NCBI GenBank assembly: GCA_902788505.1
Contig: CADAKH010000006.1
Coordinates: 1-64,000 of the forward strand
DNA from: Oscillospiraceae bacterium
Lineage (GTDB): Bacteria > Bacillota > Clostridia > Saccharofermentanales > Saccharofermentanaceae
Direction of reading: 5' to 3'
Length of the DNA: 64,000 nt
Under the pieces are notes generated by a model. It saw only the letters and a program-made list of their open reading frames with translations. It was not told the origin of the DNA and ran no database searches. Shown piece by piece: positions 24,479 to 32,951 of the stretch. The translations under genes were made by a program, and so were the position numbers. The number at the start of each line of letters is the position of its first letter. Position 1 is the first letter of the stretch.

Positions 24479-25225
24479 ATGGATTATTTGTTTCTGACAG
24501 GAGCGTCATCAGGTGTAGGCCGGGAATTGGCGGTTTATCTTTCCGGTTCTTATAATTTGATTATAAACGGCAGAAATGAAGAAAGACTTTCAGAAACTAA
24601 GGCGTTATGCAAAAACAATGTTTTGATATGGCCATATGATCTGACTAATACTACTAGAATTGAAGACGATCTTTCCCAATGGATTAAAGGTAATGATATA
24701 AGCATTGTTTCTTTTGTCCATTGTGCCGGTCTGATGAAGATGATGCCGCTTCGCAGTGTTGATTCTAAGATTTTATATGATACCTTCGCCACTAACGTGT
24801 TTGCTCCTGAACTTATTACCAAAGTTCTTACATCGAGAAAGATCAATGGCAAGAACTTAAAGTCAGTTGTATTTATTTCAAGTAATATAAGCAATCGCGG
24901 CGCTGCTGCTTTTAGTGTTTACGGTGCTTCCAAATCCGGATTGGATGGATTGATGCGCAATCTTGCTATTGAGCTTGCTCCTGGTGTCAGAGTTAATTCT
25001 GTATTGCCTGGCGGAATGATTACAGAAATGACAAAGGATTTATTTTCTGATGAGAATGTAAAGAAGCAGTTCGAAATGAATTATCCTCTTGGCATAGGCA
25101 CACCTGCTGATATTGCTCCGGCAGTAGAATTTTTGTTGTCTGACAGTTCAAAATGGATTACAGGTCAGCAGTTTGTTGTAGATGGCGGAAGAACTATTGA
25201 TATTACTGAAAGGAACAGATTGTAA
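24479..25225 (+). CDS. Short-chain dehydrogenase/reductase (acyl island SDR 3)
   Basis: 248 residues. The N-terminal TGASSGVGREL, HCAGLMKMMPLRS and SSNISNRGAAAFSVYGASK (catalytic Ser and Tyr-Lys), and the C-terminal FVVDGGRTIDI, are SDR landmarks. The second acidic position and the shorter N terminus set it apart from SDR 1 and SDR 2, so it is probably not a recent duplicate. It is followed 16 bases later by the adenylation enzyme. Likely an NAD(P)H-dependent reductase in the same pathway. Confidence 0.78.
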   Translation: MDYLFLTGASSGVGRELAVYLSGSYNLIINGRNEERLSETKALCKNNVLIWPYDLTNTTRIEDDLSQWIKGNDISIVSFVHCAGLMKMMPLRSVDSKILYDTFATNVFAPELITKVLTSRKINGKNLKSVVFISSNISNRGAAAFSVYGASKSGLDGLMRNLAIELAPGVRVNSVLPGGMITEMTKDLFSDENVKKQFEMNYPLGIGTPADIAPAVEFLLSDSSKWITGQQFVVDGGRTIDITERNRL

Positions 25226-25241
25226 TAAGGGTGCGGTTGCG

Positions 25242-26777
25242 ATGTTAAAAACTCATTTGCTTGATTATTTTGAATGTACGATCAATAGCAGGTCCGATTC
25301 TATCGCGGTAAGACATAATGATAATGAGATCAGTTTCAGTGAATTAAAGCAACAGTCTCAAAAAGTAGGTTCTCTCCTGATGGAGATTACCGGTGCCGCC
25401 GTTAATACACCAATAGCTGTATTTTTGCCCAAAGAGATCAATGCGGTTATTGCTGATATAGGCATTATGTATTCATCTAATCCGTTCATGAATCTGGATG
25501 TTAAAACACCTCATGAGCGCATTATGAATATTTTCGATCTTGTAAAGCCTGCGGCAGTAATTACGAGCAGGAAATTTTCAAAGATTTTGAGTGACGTAGA
25601 TGTCCCTGTCATCATTATTGATGAGATTGATTGGAATAGTATTATCGTAGACGAATCAACACTGTTGTCCCGGAGAAGATTGTTGATTGATACAGATCCA
25701 TTTTGTCTGATAAACACATCTGGGTCTACAGGCACACCTAAAGGCGTTGTGTTGAATCACAGAAGTTTTTTCGATTTTATGGCTGTTTCAAATGACCGTT
25801 TTGATTTTGACGGGTCAGAAGTCTTAGGATCTCTTTCTCCGATTGTTTTCGATATTTTTGATTTTGAACTTTGCATGTTAATGTGTAACGGTTCTCAGAT
25901 AGTATTGCTCGATGCTATGTTGGCGGCATTTCCGGCACGCTTATTGGAGAAGCTGGTTGATTACCGTGTTAATTTCATTTTCTGGGTGCCTTCCATAATG
26001 GTTAATATTGCAAACATGGGTCTGCTTGATAAGATTGCTTTGCCTGATCTGAGGCTTGTCTGGTTTGCAGGCGAGGTTTTTCCGACCAAACAATTCCTTG
26101 TCTGGTACGATAAACTTCCTGATACTGTGTTTGCAAATCTGTATGGTCCTATTGAAATTACATTGGATTGTACATATTACGTGGTTGAAGAACGTCCGAA
26201 TGAATCAGAGCCTTTACCTATAGGCATTCCTTACCATAATACCGATGTATTGCTTCTTAATGATGAGAATGAAAAGTGCAAGATCGGAGAAGAAGGCGAG
26301 CTTTGCGTCAGGGGTACTTCTTTAGCTATGGGTTATTACAACAATCCTGAAAAGACGGCAGCTGCTTTTACTCAGAATCCACTTAACAACTCATATCCTG
26401 AGATGATATACCGTACAGGTGATATGGCGTATATGAGAGAAGACGGAAATATTATGTTTAAGGGACGTAAAGACAGTCTTATTAAACATATGGGATACCG
26501 TATAGAGCTGGGCGAGATAGAACATGTAATAGAAAATGAGCTTAAGCTTGTGGAATACTGCTGCGCCGTGTATCAGTATGAGAAAAAGGAAATCGTTTTA
26601 TATTATCAGAATAATTCAGAGTTAACGGAAAAGGATTTCAGAACCGCATTGAGCAAAGTTTTCCCGGCGTATATGATTCCGTCTGTCTATATTAAAATGG
26701 ATGAACTGCCTAGAAATACAAATGGAAAGATCGACAGACTTACCCTTAAGAATAAAGCTAATAATCCGGAGGAATAA
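25242..26777 (+). CDS. AMP-dependent ligase, stand-alone adenylation domain (DltA/NRPS A-domain-like)
   Basis: 511 residues from ATG 25242; a start at 25182 would overlap SDR 3 without a binding site. The adenylation core motifs are in order: A3 INTSGSTGTPKGV (about 156-168), A4 region FDIFDFEL, A5 NLYGPIEIT (about 296), A7 YRTGD, A8 GYRIELGEIE and A10 RNTNGKID with the catalytic Lys. It activates a carboxylic acid with ATP and loads a carrier protein; the ACP gene starts two bases after its stop. The retained Asp of A4 is the residue that binds the amino group in aminoacyl-specific enzymes, so an amino acid substrate is possible but unproven. Confidence 0.85.
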   Translation: MLKTHLLDYFECTINSRSDSIAVRHNDNEISFSELKQQSQKVGSLLMEITGAAVNTPIAVFLPKEINAVIADIGIMYSSNPFMNLDVKTPHERIMNIFDLVKPAAVITSRKFSKILSDVDVPVIIIDEIDWNSIIVDESTLLSRRRLLIDTDPFCLINTSGSTGTPKGVVLNHRSFFDFMAVSNDRFDFDGSEVLGSLSPIVFDIFDFELCMLMCNGSQIVLLDAMLAAFPARLLEKLVDYRVNFIFWVPSIMVNIANMGLLDKIALPDLRLVWFAGEVFPTKQFLVWYDKLPDTVFANLYGPIEITLDCTYYVVEERPNESEPLPIGIPYHNTDVLLLNDENEKCKIGEEGELCVRGTSLAMGYYNNPEKTAAAFTQNPLNNSYPEMIYRTGDMAYMREDGNIMFKGRKDSLIKHMGYRIELGEIEHVIENELKLVEYCCAVYQYEKKEIVLYYQNNSELTEKDFRTALSKVFPAYMIPSVYIKMDELPRNTNGKIDRLTLKNKANNPEE

Positions 26778-26779
26778 AA

Positions 26780-27013
26780 ATGAACAGTGATATTTTGAGT
26801 ATGCTTGAAGAGATCAAACCGGAGTTTGATTTTAATGACAGCGAAGACTTTGTTATGGACGGACTTTTGGATTCGTTCGATATCATTACCCTTATCAGCA
26901 TGCTTGAAGAGAAATACGGTATTACAATCGATGGCCTTGATATAGTTCCTGAGAATTTTTCTTCGCTAGATTCAATTGCCAATCTGGTTGTTAAATCCGG
27001 GGGAAAAGCTTAA
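26780..27013 (+). CDS. Acyl carrier protein (acyl island ACP 2)
   Basis: A 77-residue carrier protein with phosphopantetheine Ser 32 in GLLDSFDIITLISMLEEKYG. The DSFD form matches carriers served by stand-alone adenylation enzymes (DltC-like, PCP-like). AGGAAT before the ATG lies in the tail of the ligase gene. Its last base overlaps the first base of the second KAS III gene (TAATG), so ligase, carrier and synthase are probably made in fixed ratio. The two carriers of the island differ strongly in sequence, suggesting separate partner enzymes. Confidence 0.9.
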   Translation: MNSDILSMLEEIKPEFDFNDSEDFVMDGLLDSFDIITLISMLEEKYGITIDGLDIVPENFSSLDSIANLVVKSGGKA

Positions 27014-28077
27014 TGATAACCAAATTCCGCGGAAAGAAGATAACTTCAATGCTTGGAATACTTCCGGAGACGGTTGGCCTTTTTGACGATGAAGTTAACA
27101 ACTATTCTTTTCCGCCCAAGCAGACCATGAGACTTAAAAAGATTATGGGTTACGATAGGCACAGACTGGCGAAAGATACTTCTACTGTTTCTGATTTTGC
27201 TGTTTATGGTCTCCGGTATATGCTTGAGAATAAATGGATTAAAAAGGAAGAGATCGGAGCCGTTATAACCGTAACTCTTTGTCCCGATCACTTTGTTCCC
27301 CATATAAGCAATATTGTTCAGGATAAATGCGGTTTGGATACTGACGTAATGTGTTTTGATATTGCTCAAGGTTGTTGTGGTTTCCTTGTCGGTTTAATGC
27401 AGGCTTTTATGGTGCTAGATCATACTGATAAGAAGGTCTTACTGATCAATGGTGATGTATTAAGTCATAAGGTTTCTAAGAAAGATCGAAATGATTATCC
27501 GTTGATAGGTGACGCCGCTACTATAACCGTTCTCGAAAACGGTGGTGATGATGAGATCTATTATGAAATGCATACTGATGGCAGCAGGGGAAAGGCATTG
27601 ATCATTCCTGCCGGTGCTTTTAGGATGCCGAGCAATCCCGATACCGGTGTTATGGCTGATCTGGGTGACGGTAATTTCAGATCACTGGATAATATGACTA
27701 TGGACGGAAGCGAAGTGTTTAATTTCGTTCAAGTAGAAGTTCCTCCAATGTTAGAAAATGCTTTTAAGAGAGAAAACATGACTGTTGATGATTTTGATTG
27801 GTTTCTATTTCATCAACCTAACCGTTTTATGCTTCAGAAGCTTGCCGAGAAAGCCGGGTTGCCTCAAGACAAACTTCCAATGAATCTTGTTGAAAATTTC
27901 GGCAATCCCAGTGGCGCATCGATTCCGATGACCGCAATTTATAATTGCAGGGATAGCCTTATTAACAGTGAAAACAAGTGTTGTCTTTCTGCGTTCGGCT
28001 CAGGTCTTGCCTGGGGTGTAGTTTTTATGAATATCGGCAAATTGGATTATTGTGATCTGATAGAATCAGATCTTTGA
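27013..28077 (+). CDS. 3-oxoacyl-ACP synthase III family protein (acyl island KAS 2)
   Basis: 354 residues with catalytic Cys 121 in AQGCCGFLVGL, His 267 in FHQPNR and Asn 298 in FGNPSGASIP, so all three triad residues are kept. Family blocks TVTLCPDHFVPH, INGDVLSH and IGDAATITVL are present. It differs widely from KAS 1 outside the motifs, so the pair is ancient rather than a tandem duplicate. It is translationally coupled to ACP 2 and the adenylation enzyme, which suggests it takes its starter from ACP 2 rather than from acetyl-CoA. The product would be a 3-ketoacyl group with an unusual starter. Confidence 0.87.
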   Translation: MITKFRGKKITSMLGILPETVGLFDDEVNNYSFPPKQTMRLKKIMGYDRHRLAKDTSTVSDFAVYGLRYMLENKWIKKEEIGAVITVTLCPDHFVPHISNIVQDKCGLDTDVMCFDIAQGCCGFLVGLMQAFMVLDHTDKKVLLINGDVLSHKVSKKDRNDYPLIGDAATITVLENGGDDEIYYEMHTDGSRGKALIIPAGAFRMPSNPDTGVMADLGDGNFRSLDNMTMDGSEVFNFVQVEVPPMLENAFKRENMTVDDFDWFLFHQPNRFMLQKLAEKAGLPQDKLPMNLVENFGNPSGASIPMTAIYNCRDSLINSENKCCLSAFGSGLAWGVVFMNIGKLDYCDLIESDL

Positions 28078-28084
28078 TAAGAAG

Positions 28085-28852
28085 ATGATTGATAAGAGCG
28101 TTATCATTGAGAAGGCGTTATTTGCCAGATCGCATCGGTATATTACTAATTGTTATTCTTTTGATGTACTTAAGTCTGCATCCCGCATATTTGAATATGA
28201 TGATTCATTTGCCGTTATTTCCGATGACCATGGAATTAAAAGGCTCTACTTCTTTGTTAAGCAGATAGAGGATCTTGTAAGCTTATTTAATCGTTTAGAT
28301 AAAGAAACGTATTATATCGAATATATGACTAAGCAGCCTGATGAATATGTTTTTGAAAGAGCCACGGTTATTGCAAGATTAAAGAGAATGGTCAATAAAG
28401 ATTGCCGAAGCGTTTTAGAGGATCCGATTTTAGATGTTTATAGGAATGATTTAATTGGCGAGTATGCTGTTGTTGAAGATGCGCATGAAATCAACAAGCT
28501 GCTGTGGGATACATTCCATACTGAAATCAGTCATTTGCTTTTTGATGATGAGTTGGCTGAAATCATTAAAGAGAAAAAGGTGATTATTCATAAAGACAAG
28601 CAGATTGATGCTTTATTGCAAATTGATGTTTTGCCTAAGAAGTTTTACATTAATCAGGTTATTAACAAAGCAGATAAGTGTGTTATTCATGCAATGCTTT
28701 TGTCTGAACTGAGCAAATACATTCAAAATGGTGGTCAATACATATATTCTTGGGTTGAAGAAAACAATATTGCTTCAATGAAATTCCATCAGAAATACGG
28801 AATGAGCCATGATGGAATGTGGAATATCGTTTACCGATTGGAGATAAAATGA
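28085..28852 (+). CDS. GNAT-like acyltransferase of the acyl island
   Basis: 255 residues. The C-terminal third has the GNAT landmark: a run ending in the ASMKFHQKYGM motif, followed by MWNIVYR, the usual last strand. The N-terminal half (about 1-125) is not recognised and may be a degenerate second GNAT or a carrier-docking domain. In this context it is the best candidate for moving the finished acyl group from a carrier protein to the amino group of the sugar, as WecD does with acetyl-CoA. The acyl donor is inferred from context. It overlaps the next gene by ATGA. Confidence 0.6.
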   Translation: MIDKSVIIEKALFARSHRYITNCYSFDVLKSASRIFEYDDSFAVISDDHGIKRLYFFVKQIEDLVSLFNRLDKETYYIEYMTKQPDEYVFERATVIARLKRMVNKDCRSVLEDPILDVYRNDLIGEYAVVEDAHEINKLLWDTFHTEISHLLFDDELAEIIKEKKVIIHKDKQIDALLQIDVLPKKFYINQVINKADKCVIHAMLLSELSKYIQNGGQYIYSWVEENNIASMKFHQKYGMSHDGMWNIVYRLEIK

Positions 28853-29574
28853 ATCTGATTACTGCTCAGGATATCAAGATACAAAGGTTTACATGGGATA
28901 TCGTTGATACAAATACATATCTGATACTGGAAGACAATAAGGCTCTGATCATTGATCCTGTTGATTCTTCAGAACTGTTTGAAGCAATAACGAATACTGA
29001 TCATATCGATGTTATTCTTACCCACAGTCATTTCGATCATATAAGCGGACTTAATAAACTTAGAAGTCTTAAATCGGACGTTCGTGTTATAGCTACAACT
29101 GAATGTAGTGAAAACATCGGAAACATTTATCGCAATATGTCATCTGCAGCAGAGGCGTTTCTGACATTTTATTATCAGAACAAGGGCATAGAAGCTGATA
29201 TCAGTTCTATGATCACGCGTATTGATGCATTTACCTGTGAACCTGTAGATGTAGTTTTCGATGATAAGCTGGAATTTGAATGGTGTAACCACAGCATTGA
29301 ACTGATCCGCTGTTTCGGGCATTCCAATGACAGTCTGATAATATTGATTGATGGTAAGTATCTTTTCTCAGGTGATACTTTGATGAACATTCCGACAACT
29401 ACACGCTTTATTGGCGGAAGCACTTCCAGGTTCTGGAAAGAGGATTATCCGATTCTTGAGAAATTATCTGCTAAGGTCGAGATCGTTTTTCCGGGTCATG
29501 GTGATCCGGGTAATATTAAAGAAATGTTAGCTGTAAACGATATGCCTGACAGATATAGAGTAAAAGAGGATTAG
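28849..29574 (+). CDS. Metallo-beta-lactamase-fold hydrolase
   Basis: 241 residues from ATG 28849, coupled by ATGA overlap to the GNAT gene. MBL-fold metal motif THSHFDH, then CFGHSNDS, SGDTLM and the final FPGHGDP: glyoxalase II-like residues for two metals are complete. The longer frame to 28819 is inside the previous gene. In such islands MBL proteins may cleave thioesters (acyl-ACP or acyl-CoA), so editing or release of the acyl group is a reasonable guess. Last plus-strand gene of the run; the next gene is convergent, eight bases away. Confidence 0.8.
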   Translation: MNLITAQDIKIQRFTWDIVDTNTYLILEDNKALIIDPVDSSELFEAITNTDHIDVILTHSHFDHISGLNKLRSLKSDVRVIATTECSENIGNIYRNMSSAAEAFLTFYYQNKGIEADISSMITRIDAFTCEPVDVVFDDKLEFEWCNHSIELIRCFGHSNDSLIILIDGKYLFSGDTLMNIPTTTRFIGGSTSRFWKEDYPILEKLSAKVEIVFPGHGDPGNIKEMLAVNDMPDRYRVKED

Positions 29575-29582
29575 TTGTTTAC

Positions 29583-30548
29583 TTATTCCGTGTCTTTTTC
29601 GGTTTCATTTTCCGGTTCGGTTTTTTGTCTTATAACATATTGTGGAGAGTGGTTCTCGCTCATATAAATCCTGCCGATATATTCTCCGACGACTCCCAAA
29701 AGCAAAAGAATCGTACCACACATAACAAGTGTGACGCACATCTGAGATGCCCAACCTGCCTGAATATCAGGATTTAAGAGTTTTCTGATAACTAAGACAA
29801 TACTGAAAATGACACCTGCAAAAGCTGAGATGCATCCAAGCAAAGTTGCTAGCCTAAGAGGCTTGATAGAGAATGTGGTGGCGCCATTAACCCATAATGA
29901 AAAAAGGCGAATGAAAGAGTAATTGGATTTTCCAATTTCTCTTGCTCTGTGATTAACAAATACTGCATCGACATTTTTAGTGCTTCTGAAAACTAGACCG
30001 GGCAGGTAAACATAAGAATTGGTATATTTACACATTTCAACGATTATAAAATGCTTGGCTGCAAAGAAACTGCTTCCGCCCATATTTTTAGGAACACCGA
30101 TAAGATGAACACCCATCCATCCGGCCATTTTGGAACCGATGTTTCTGAAAAAGCTGTGTTTTTTTACATGGTATTTTCCGTAAACTACGTCATAGCCTTT
30201 GCCTTCGTACATATGGTCAATGATCTTATATGTATCCTCAACTGCGATCTGACCGTCATCATCTAATGATACAACGATATCACCCTTGGAGATCTTGTAG
30301 CCGGCAATGAGAGCCGCGTGCTGACCGGAATTTTTGGCAAGTTCAAGTCCTTTGACGATAGGATAATCCTGACTCAACTTAACAATCTCATCCCATACAT
30401 TATCCGGAGATGCGTCGCTTACCAGAATGATCTCGTAATCATCTTCTTCATGAAGCTTATGAAGATCCAAAATCTCCTCAACAACACCTCTGATGGTTAA
30501 TTCAGATCGGTAGCAGGGAATAACAAAGCTGATAAGTCTCTTCTTCAA
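29583..30548 (-). CDS. GtrB/ArnC-like polyprenyl-phosphate glycosyltransferase (GT2)
   Basis: 321 residues. An N-terminal GT-A domain (SFVIPCYRSELTIRGVVEEI, VSDASPDNV, DDDGQ with the metal motif at 96-98) is followed by two C-terminal TM helices at about 232-256 and 268-294 and a Lys/Glu tail. This layout is diagnostic of GtrB/ArnC/DPM1-type enzymes that make undecaprenyl-phosphate-sugar on the inner face of the membrane. It overlaps the preceding minus-strand GNAT gene by four bases. It probably primes the lipid carrier for the split EamA flippase encoded at 20.8-21.5 kb. Confidence 0.85.
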   Translation of the reverse strand: MKKRLISFVIPCYRSELTIRGVVEEILDLHKLHEEDDYEIILVSDASPDNVWDEIVKLSQDYPIVKGLELAKNSGQHAALIAGYKISKGDIVVSLDDDGQIAVEDTYKIIDHMYEGKGYDVVYGKYHVKKHSFFRNIGSKMAGWMGVHLIGVPKNMGGSSFFAAKHFIIVEMCKYTNSYVYLPGLVFRSTKNVDAVFVNHRAREIGKSNYSFIRLFSLWVNGATTFSIKPLRLATLLGCISAFAGVIFSIVLVIRKLLNPDIQAGWASQMCVTLVMCGTILLLLGVVGEYIGRIYMSENHSPQYVIRQKTEPENETEKDTE

Positions 30549-31084
30549 AGGAAATCATCTCCTACTTTTGCAAGTTTTCTCCTCGTCGGAGTGTCTTTGG
30601 ATAATATGGTTTCAAAGTAATAGCTTTCTACGCCGCTCCTGATTACTTTTTTTATCGGTTTTGCTCCACTGTGTTTTTGATTATTCAAATGCTTAATGTT
30701 ATTTGCATATATAACAGAGCAAAGTTTCTTAAGGTTCAATACATCCATGGCAAAATCTTCAACCAGGATCTCGCTCTCTATGACTTCAACGCAATTGCCG
30801 TAACTGACTTCGCGTCCAATCTCAGCTGTGTCACCATGAATATCGTATATGCCGATGAGTCCTATTTTTTCGCCATTACGGTTATATACTACAAAATAAT
30901 AGTCATTGGGTTCTTTAATCTGCCATTCAATGAATTTGCGTTGATCTTCCAATGATTTGGCTACAACACCGACTGTCTCGCGGTTTTCCGGAGCAGAACG
31001 GATATCAAAAGAAAACTGAACATCATCTAACGTGATGCTCTTTAATTCAACGAATCTTCCCTTGATAACACCTTCATAAACCAT
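30545..31084 (-). CDS. GNAT family acetyltransferase (RimJ/RimL-like)
   Basis: A 179-residue GNAT with a VELKSITLDDVQFSFDIRS start, YYFVVYNRNGEKIGLIGIYDI central strands, EIGREVSYG, and the ILVEDFAMDVLNLKKLCSVIYANN region near the acetyl-CoA site. Small GNATs of this type in sugar loci N-acylate nucleotide-linked aminosugars. Together with the convergent acyl-island GNAT, this gives two candidate acyltransferases for one or two amino sugars. First gene of the minus-strand pair; about 270 bases of promoter region separate it from the divergent HAD gene. Confidence 0.72.
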   Translation of the reverse strand: MVYEGVIKGRFVELKSITLDDVQFSFDIRSAPENRETVGVVAKSLEDQRKFIEWQIKEPNDYYFVVYNRNGEKIGLIGIYDIHGDTAEIGREVSYGNCVEVIESEILVEDFAMDVLNLKKLCSVIYANNIKHLNNQKHSGAKPIKKVIRSGVESYYFETILSKDTPTRRKLAKVGDDFL

Positions 31085-31352
31085 AAAGTGATTATATCAC
31101 AACTGTTTGACAGGATATTTAATCTTTTAAGTGAACAGAATAATGCATATAAGACATTTCACCATGGAGCTGTTGCTTATTCATCATTTGCAGGTTTTAT
31201 TGATAATTGTTTGAGACTGATCAGAGTGTTTAAATCTATCTGTTGACCATATTAAATATACAGTATGTACACGAATTGTTTGCTTATTGCAAATATAATT
31301 AAAATACTAAAACCATAGAATAGAAATATAAGATCTCTATCGGGAGGTAATC

Positions 31353-32573
31353 ATGGATAACCAGGTTAAGCAATTAAGAAACTGGAAAGCCGTTTCCGCA
31401 ATATTATCAGTACTGGCTTTTGCACTGATCATCGTGCTGCTCGTCATCGGCGTAAAGGGCATTCGCGAATCTGCTTTCAAGCCGCTGCCGGACCCTCCGG
31501 CTTCATCATTTACAACCACGGAAAGTGAGAACGGGACTGAGATCACAGAGGTTTCAGCCGTTGTCACTGAAGAGACGGAGAAAACGGCTGAAACTGAAGC
31601 TGCTATTGTTGATCCTCTGTCATTATGGACGGAGAATGCACCTGCGAAAAAAGCTTTAGTTTCCTATATTGAAACTGTTACCGATGAGAATAGCGCGGAT
31701 TACATTCCCATAGAGAACAGGATAGCTGTTTTTGATATGGACGGAACGATACTCTGCGAGACAGATCCTTACTATTTTGATCACTGTCTTTTAGTTTACC
31801 GTGTGCTTGAAGATCCTGATTACAAGGATAAAGCCTCAACTTTTGAGAAGGATGTTGCTAACAGACTTCAGGCCAAATTTGATGGTGACAAGAGTGTGGA
31901 AGTGTCGATGATCGAGCATGGCCAGGCTGTAGCTATGGCTTTTGCCGGCATGACTATTGATGAGTTTGAAGCATATGTTGAAGATTTTAAGAATCAGCCT
32001 GCTCCCGGATATAACAATATGACCAGGGGAGAAGCTTTCTATAAGCCGATGATCCAGGTTATCGATTATCTCCAGGAAAATGATTTTACAGTTTATATAG
32101 TAAGCGGAACAGACAGACTAATCGTAAGAGGCCTTATAAAAGGATCTGTTGATATTCCCAGAAACCAGCTTATCGGTTCTGATGAACTTCTCGTAGCGAC
32201 GGGACAGGGCGATGTAGATGGAATGGAATATACTTTTACTGATCAGGATAAACTTGTTACCGGAGGACAGTTCATTATAAAGACTCTTGATATGAATAAG
32301 GTTACTGCGATCATGACAGAGATTGGTATTCAGCCTGTTCTCTCATTCGGTAACAGCACCGGCGATTCTGCAATGGCTGAATTCACAATAACAAACAATA
32401 AGTATAAGAGCCTTGCATTCATGTTGTGCTGTGATGATCTTGAACGTGAAAACGGTAACACTGCCAAAGCGGACAAAATGAGAGACCTTTGTGATGAGTT
32501 TGACTGGATCCCAATCTCGATGAGAGATGATTGGACAACGATCTATGGTGAAGATGTAACGAGAAAGATTTGA
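31353..32573 (+). CDS. Membrane-tethered HAD-superfamily phosphatase
   Basis: 406 residues; a strong CGGGAGG site precedes the ATG. TM anchor at about 15-37, Ser/Thr/Glu linker to about 90, then a HAD hydrolase with motif I AVFDMDGTIL (nucleophile Asp, then acid/base Asp), motif II VYIVSGTD and motif IV in LSFGNSTGDS. The type is close to phosphoserine-phosphatase-like secreted enzymes. The catalytic domain is outside the membrane, so the substrate is likely an external phosphate monoester. It stands as a single-gene unit closed by a terminator. Confidence 0.8.
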   Translation: MDNQVKQLRNWKAVSAILSVLAFALIIVLLVIGVKGIRESAFKPLPDPPASSFTTTESENGTEITEVSAVVTEETEKTAETEAAIVDPLSLWTENAPAKKALVSYIETVTDENSADYIPIENRIAVFDMDGTILCETDPYYFDHCLLVYRVLEDPDYKDKASTFEKDVANRLQAKFDGDKSVEVSMIEHGQAVAMAFAGMTIDEFEAYVEDFKNQPAPGYNNMTRGEAFYKPMIQVIDYLQENDFTVYIVSGTDRLIVRGLIKGSVDIPRNQLIGSDELLVATGQGDVDGMEYTFTDQDKLVTGGQFIIKTLDMNKVTAIMTEIGIQPVLSFGNSTGDSAMAEFTITNNKYKSLAFMLCCDDLERENGNTAKADKMRDLCDEFDWIPISMRDDWTTIYGEDVTRKI

Positions 32574-32600
32574 TATGATTATTAATTGATTGATGATAGG

Positions 32601-32627
32601 GCTGTCTCATTGATGAGGCAGCTTTTA
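32601..32627 (+). terminator. Terminator after the HAD phosphatase gene
   Basis: GCTGTCTCA pairs with TGAGGCAGC (one G-U) around TTGA, followed by TTTTA. Confidence 0.75.
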
Positions 32628-32879
32628 TTATGTGTTGAAGAAAGCATTCGTCAATATTAGAACTGATTATGGAACTGACATTCACAGCAGCTCTGGCATG
32701 TGTTACCAGAACTCTTTCCTATTTTGGCGTTTTAAGGAAACAAATCTGGAAAAAACATGCTGTTTTTCCAAAGTCTTTTCCTGTTTTCGTGAAATCAGGA
32801 AACAAAATAGAAAAACGGTGTCGATAAATCCATAGTCTTGCCTAACGAGAAAAATATATCGAAAAACGATAAAAAACTC
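32628..32879. other. AT-rich intergenic stretch with inverted repeats, no gene recognised
   Basis: Contains two imperfect palindromes, tggaaaaa(acatgct)gtttttcca near 32748-32770 and tttcctg...caggaaa near 32783-32811. Both are rich in GGAAA/TTTCC. Short frames on both strands look like chance readings of this repeat-rich sequence. It may hold upstream regulation of the DUF2975 operon. Confidence 0.4.
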
Positions 32880-32908
32880 TTGTAAAACGAAAAACACTGT
32901 GTTAGTAT
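32880..32908 (+). promoter_or_regulatory. Candidate promoter of the DUF2975 operon
   Basis: TTGTAA at 32880-32885 and TAGTAT at 32903-32908 with an ideal 17-base spacer, 43 bases ahead of the start codon. Confidence 0.5.
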
Positions 32909-32951
32909 ACTGGCATAAAGCATGCTAATTCATTTTTGGAGGAATGGTTTT

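Noticed and set aside
21586..29574. Idea that the ACP/KAS III run is the housekeeping fatty acid operon
   Set aside because: No fabD, fabF, fabZ, fabI/K, acc genes or plsX nearby, and two divergent ACPs plus an adenylation enzyme do not fit bulk lipid synthesis.
32703..32897. 64-codon minus-strand Phe-rich frame
   Set aside because: Product of the GGAAA/TTTCC inverted repeats, not a protein-like sequence.
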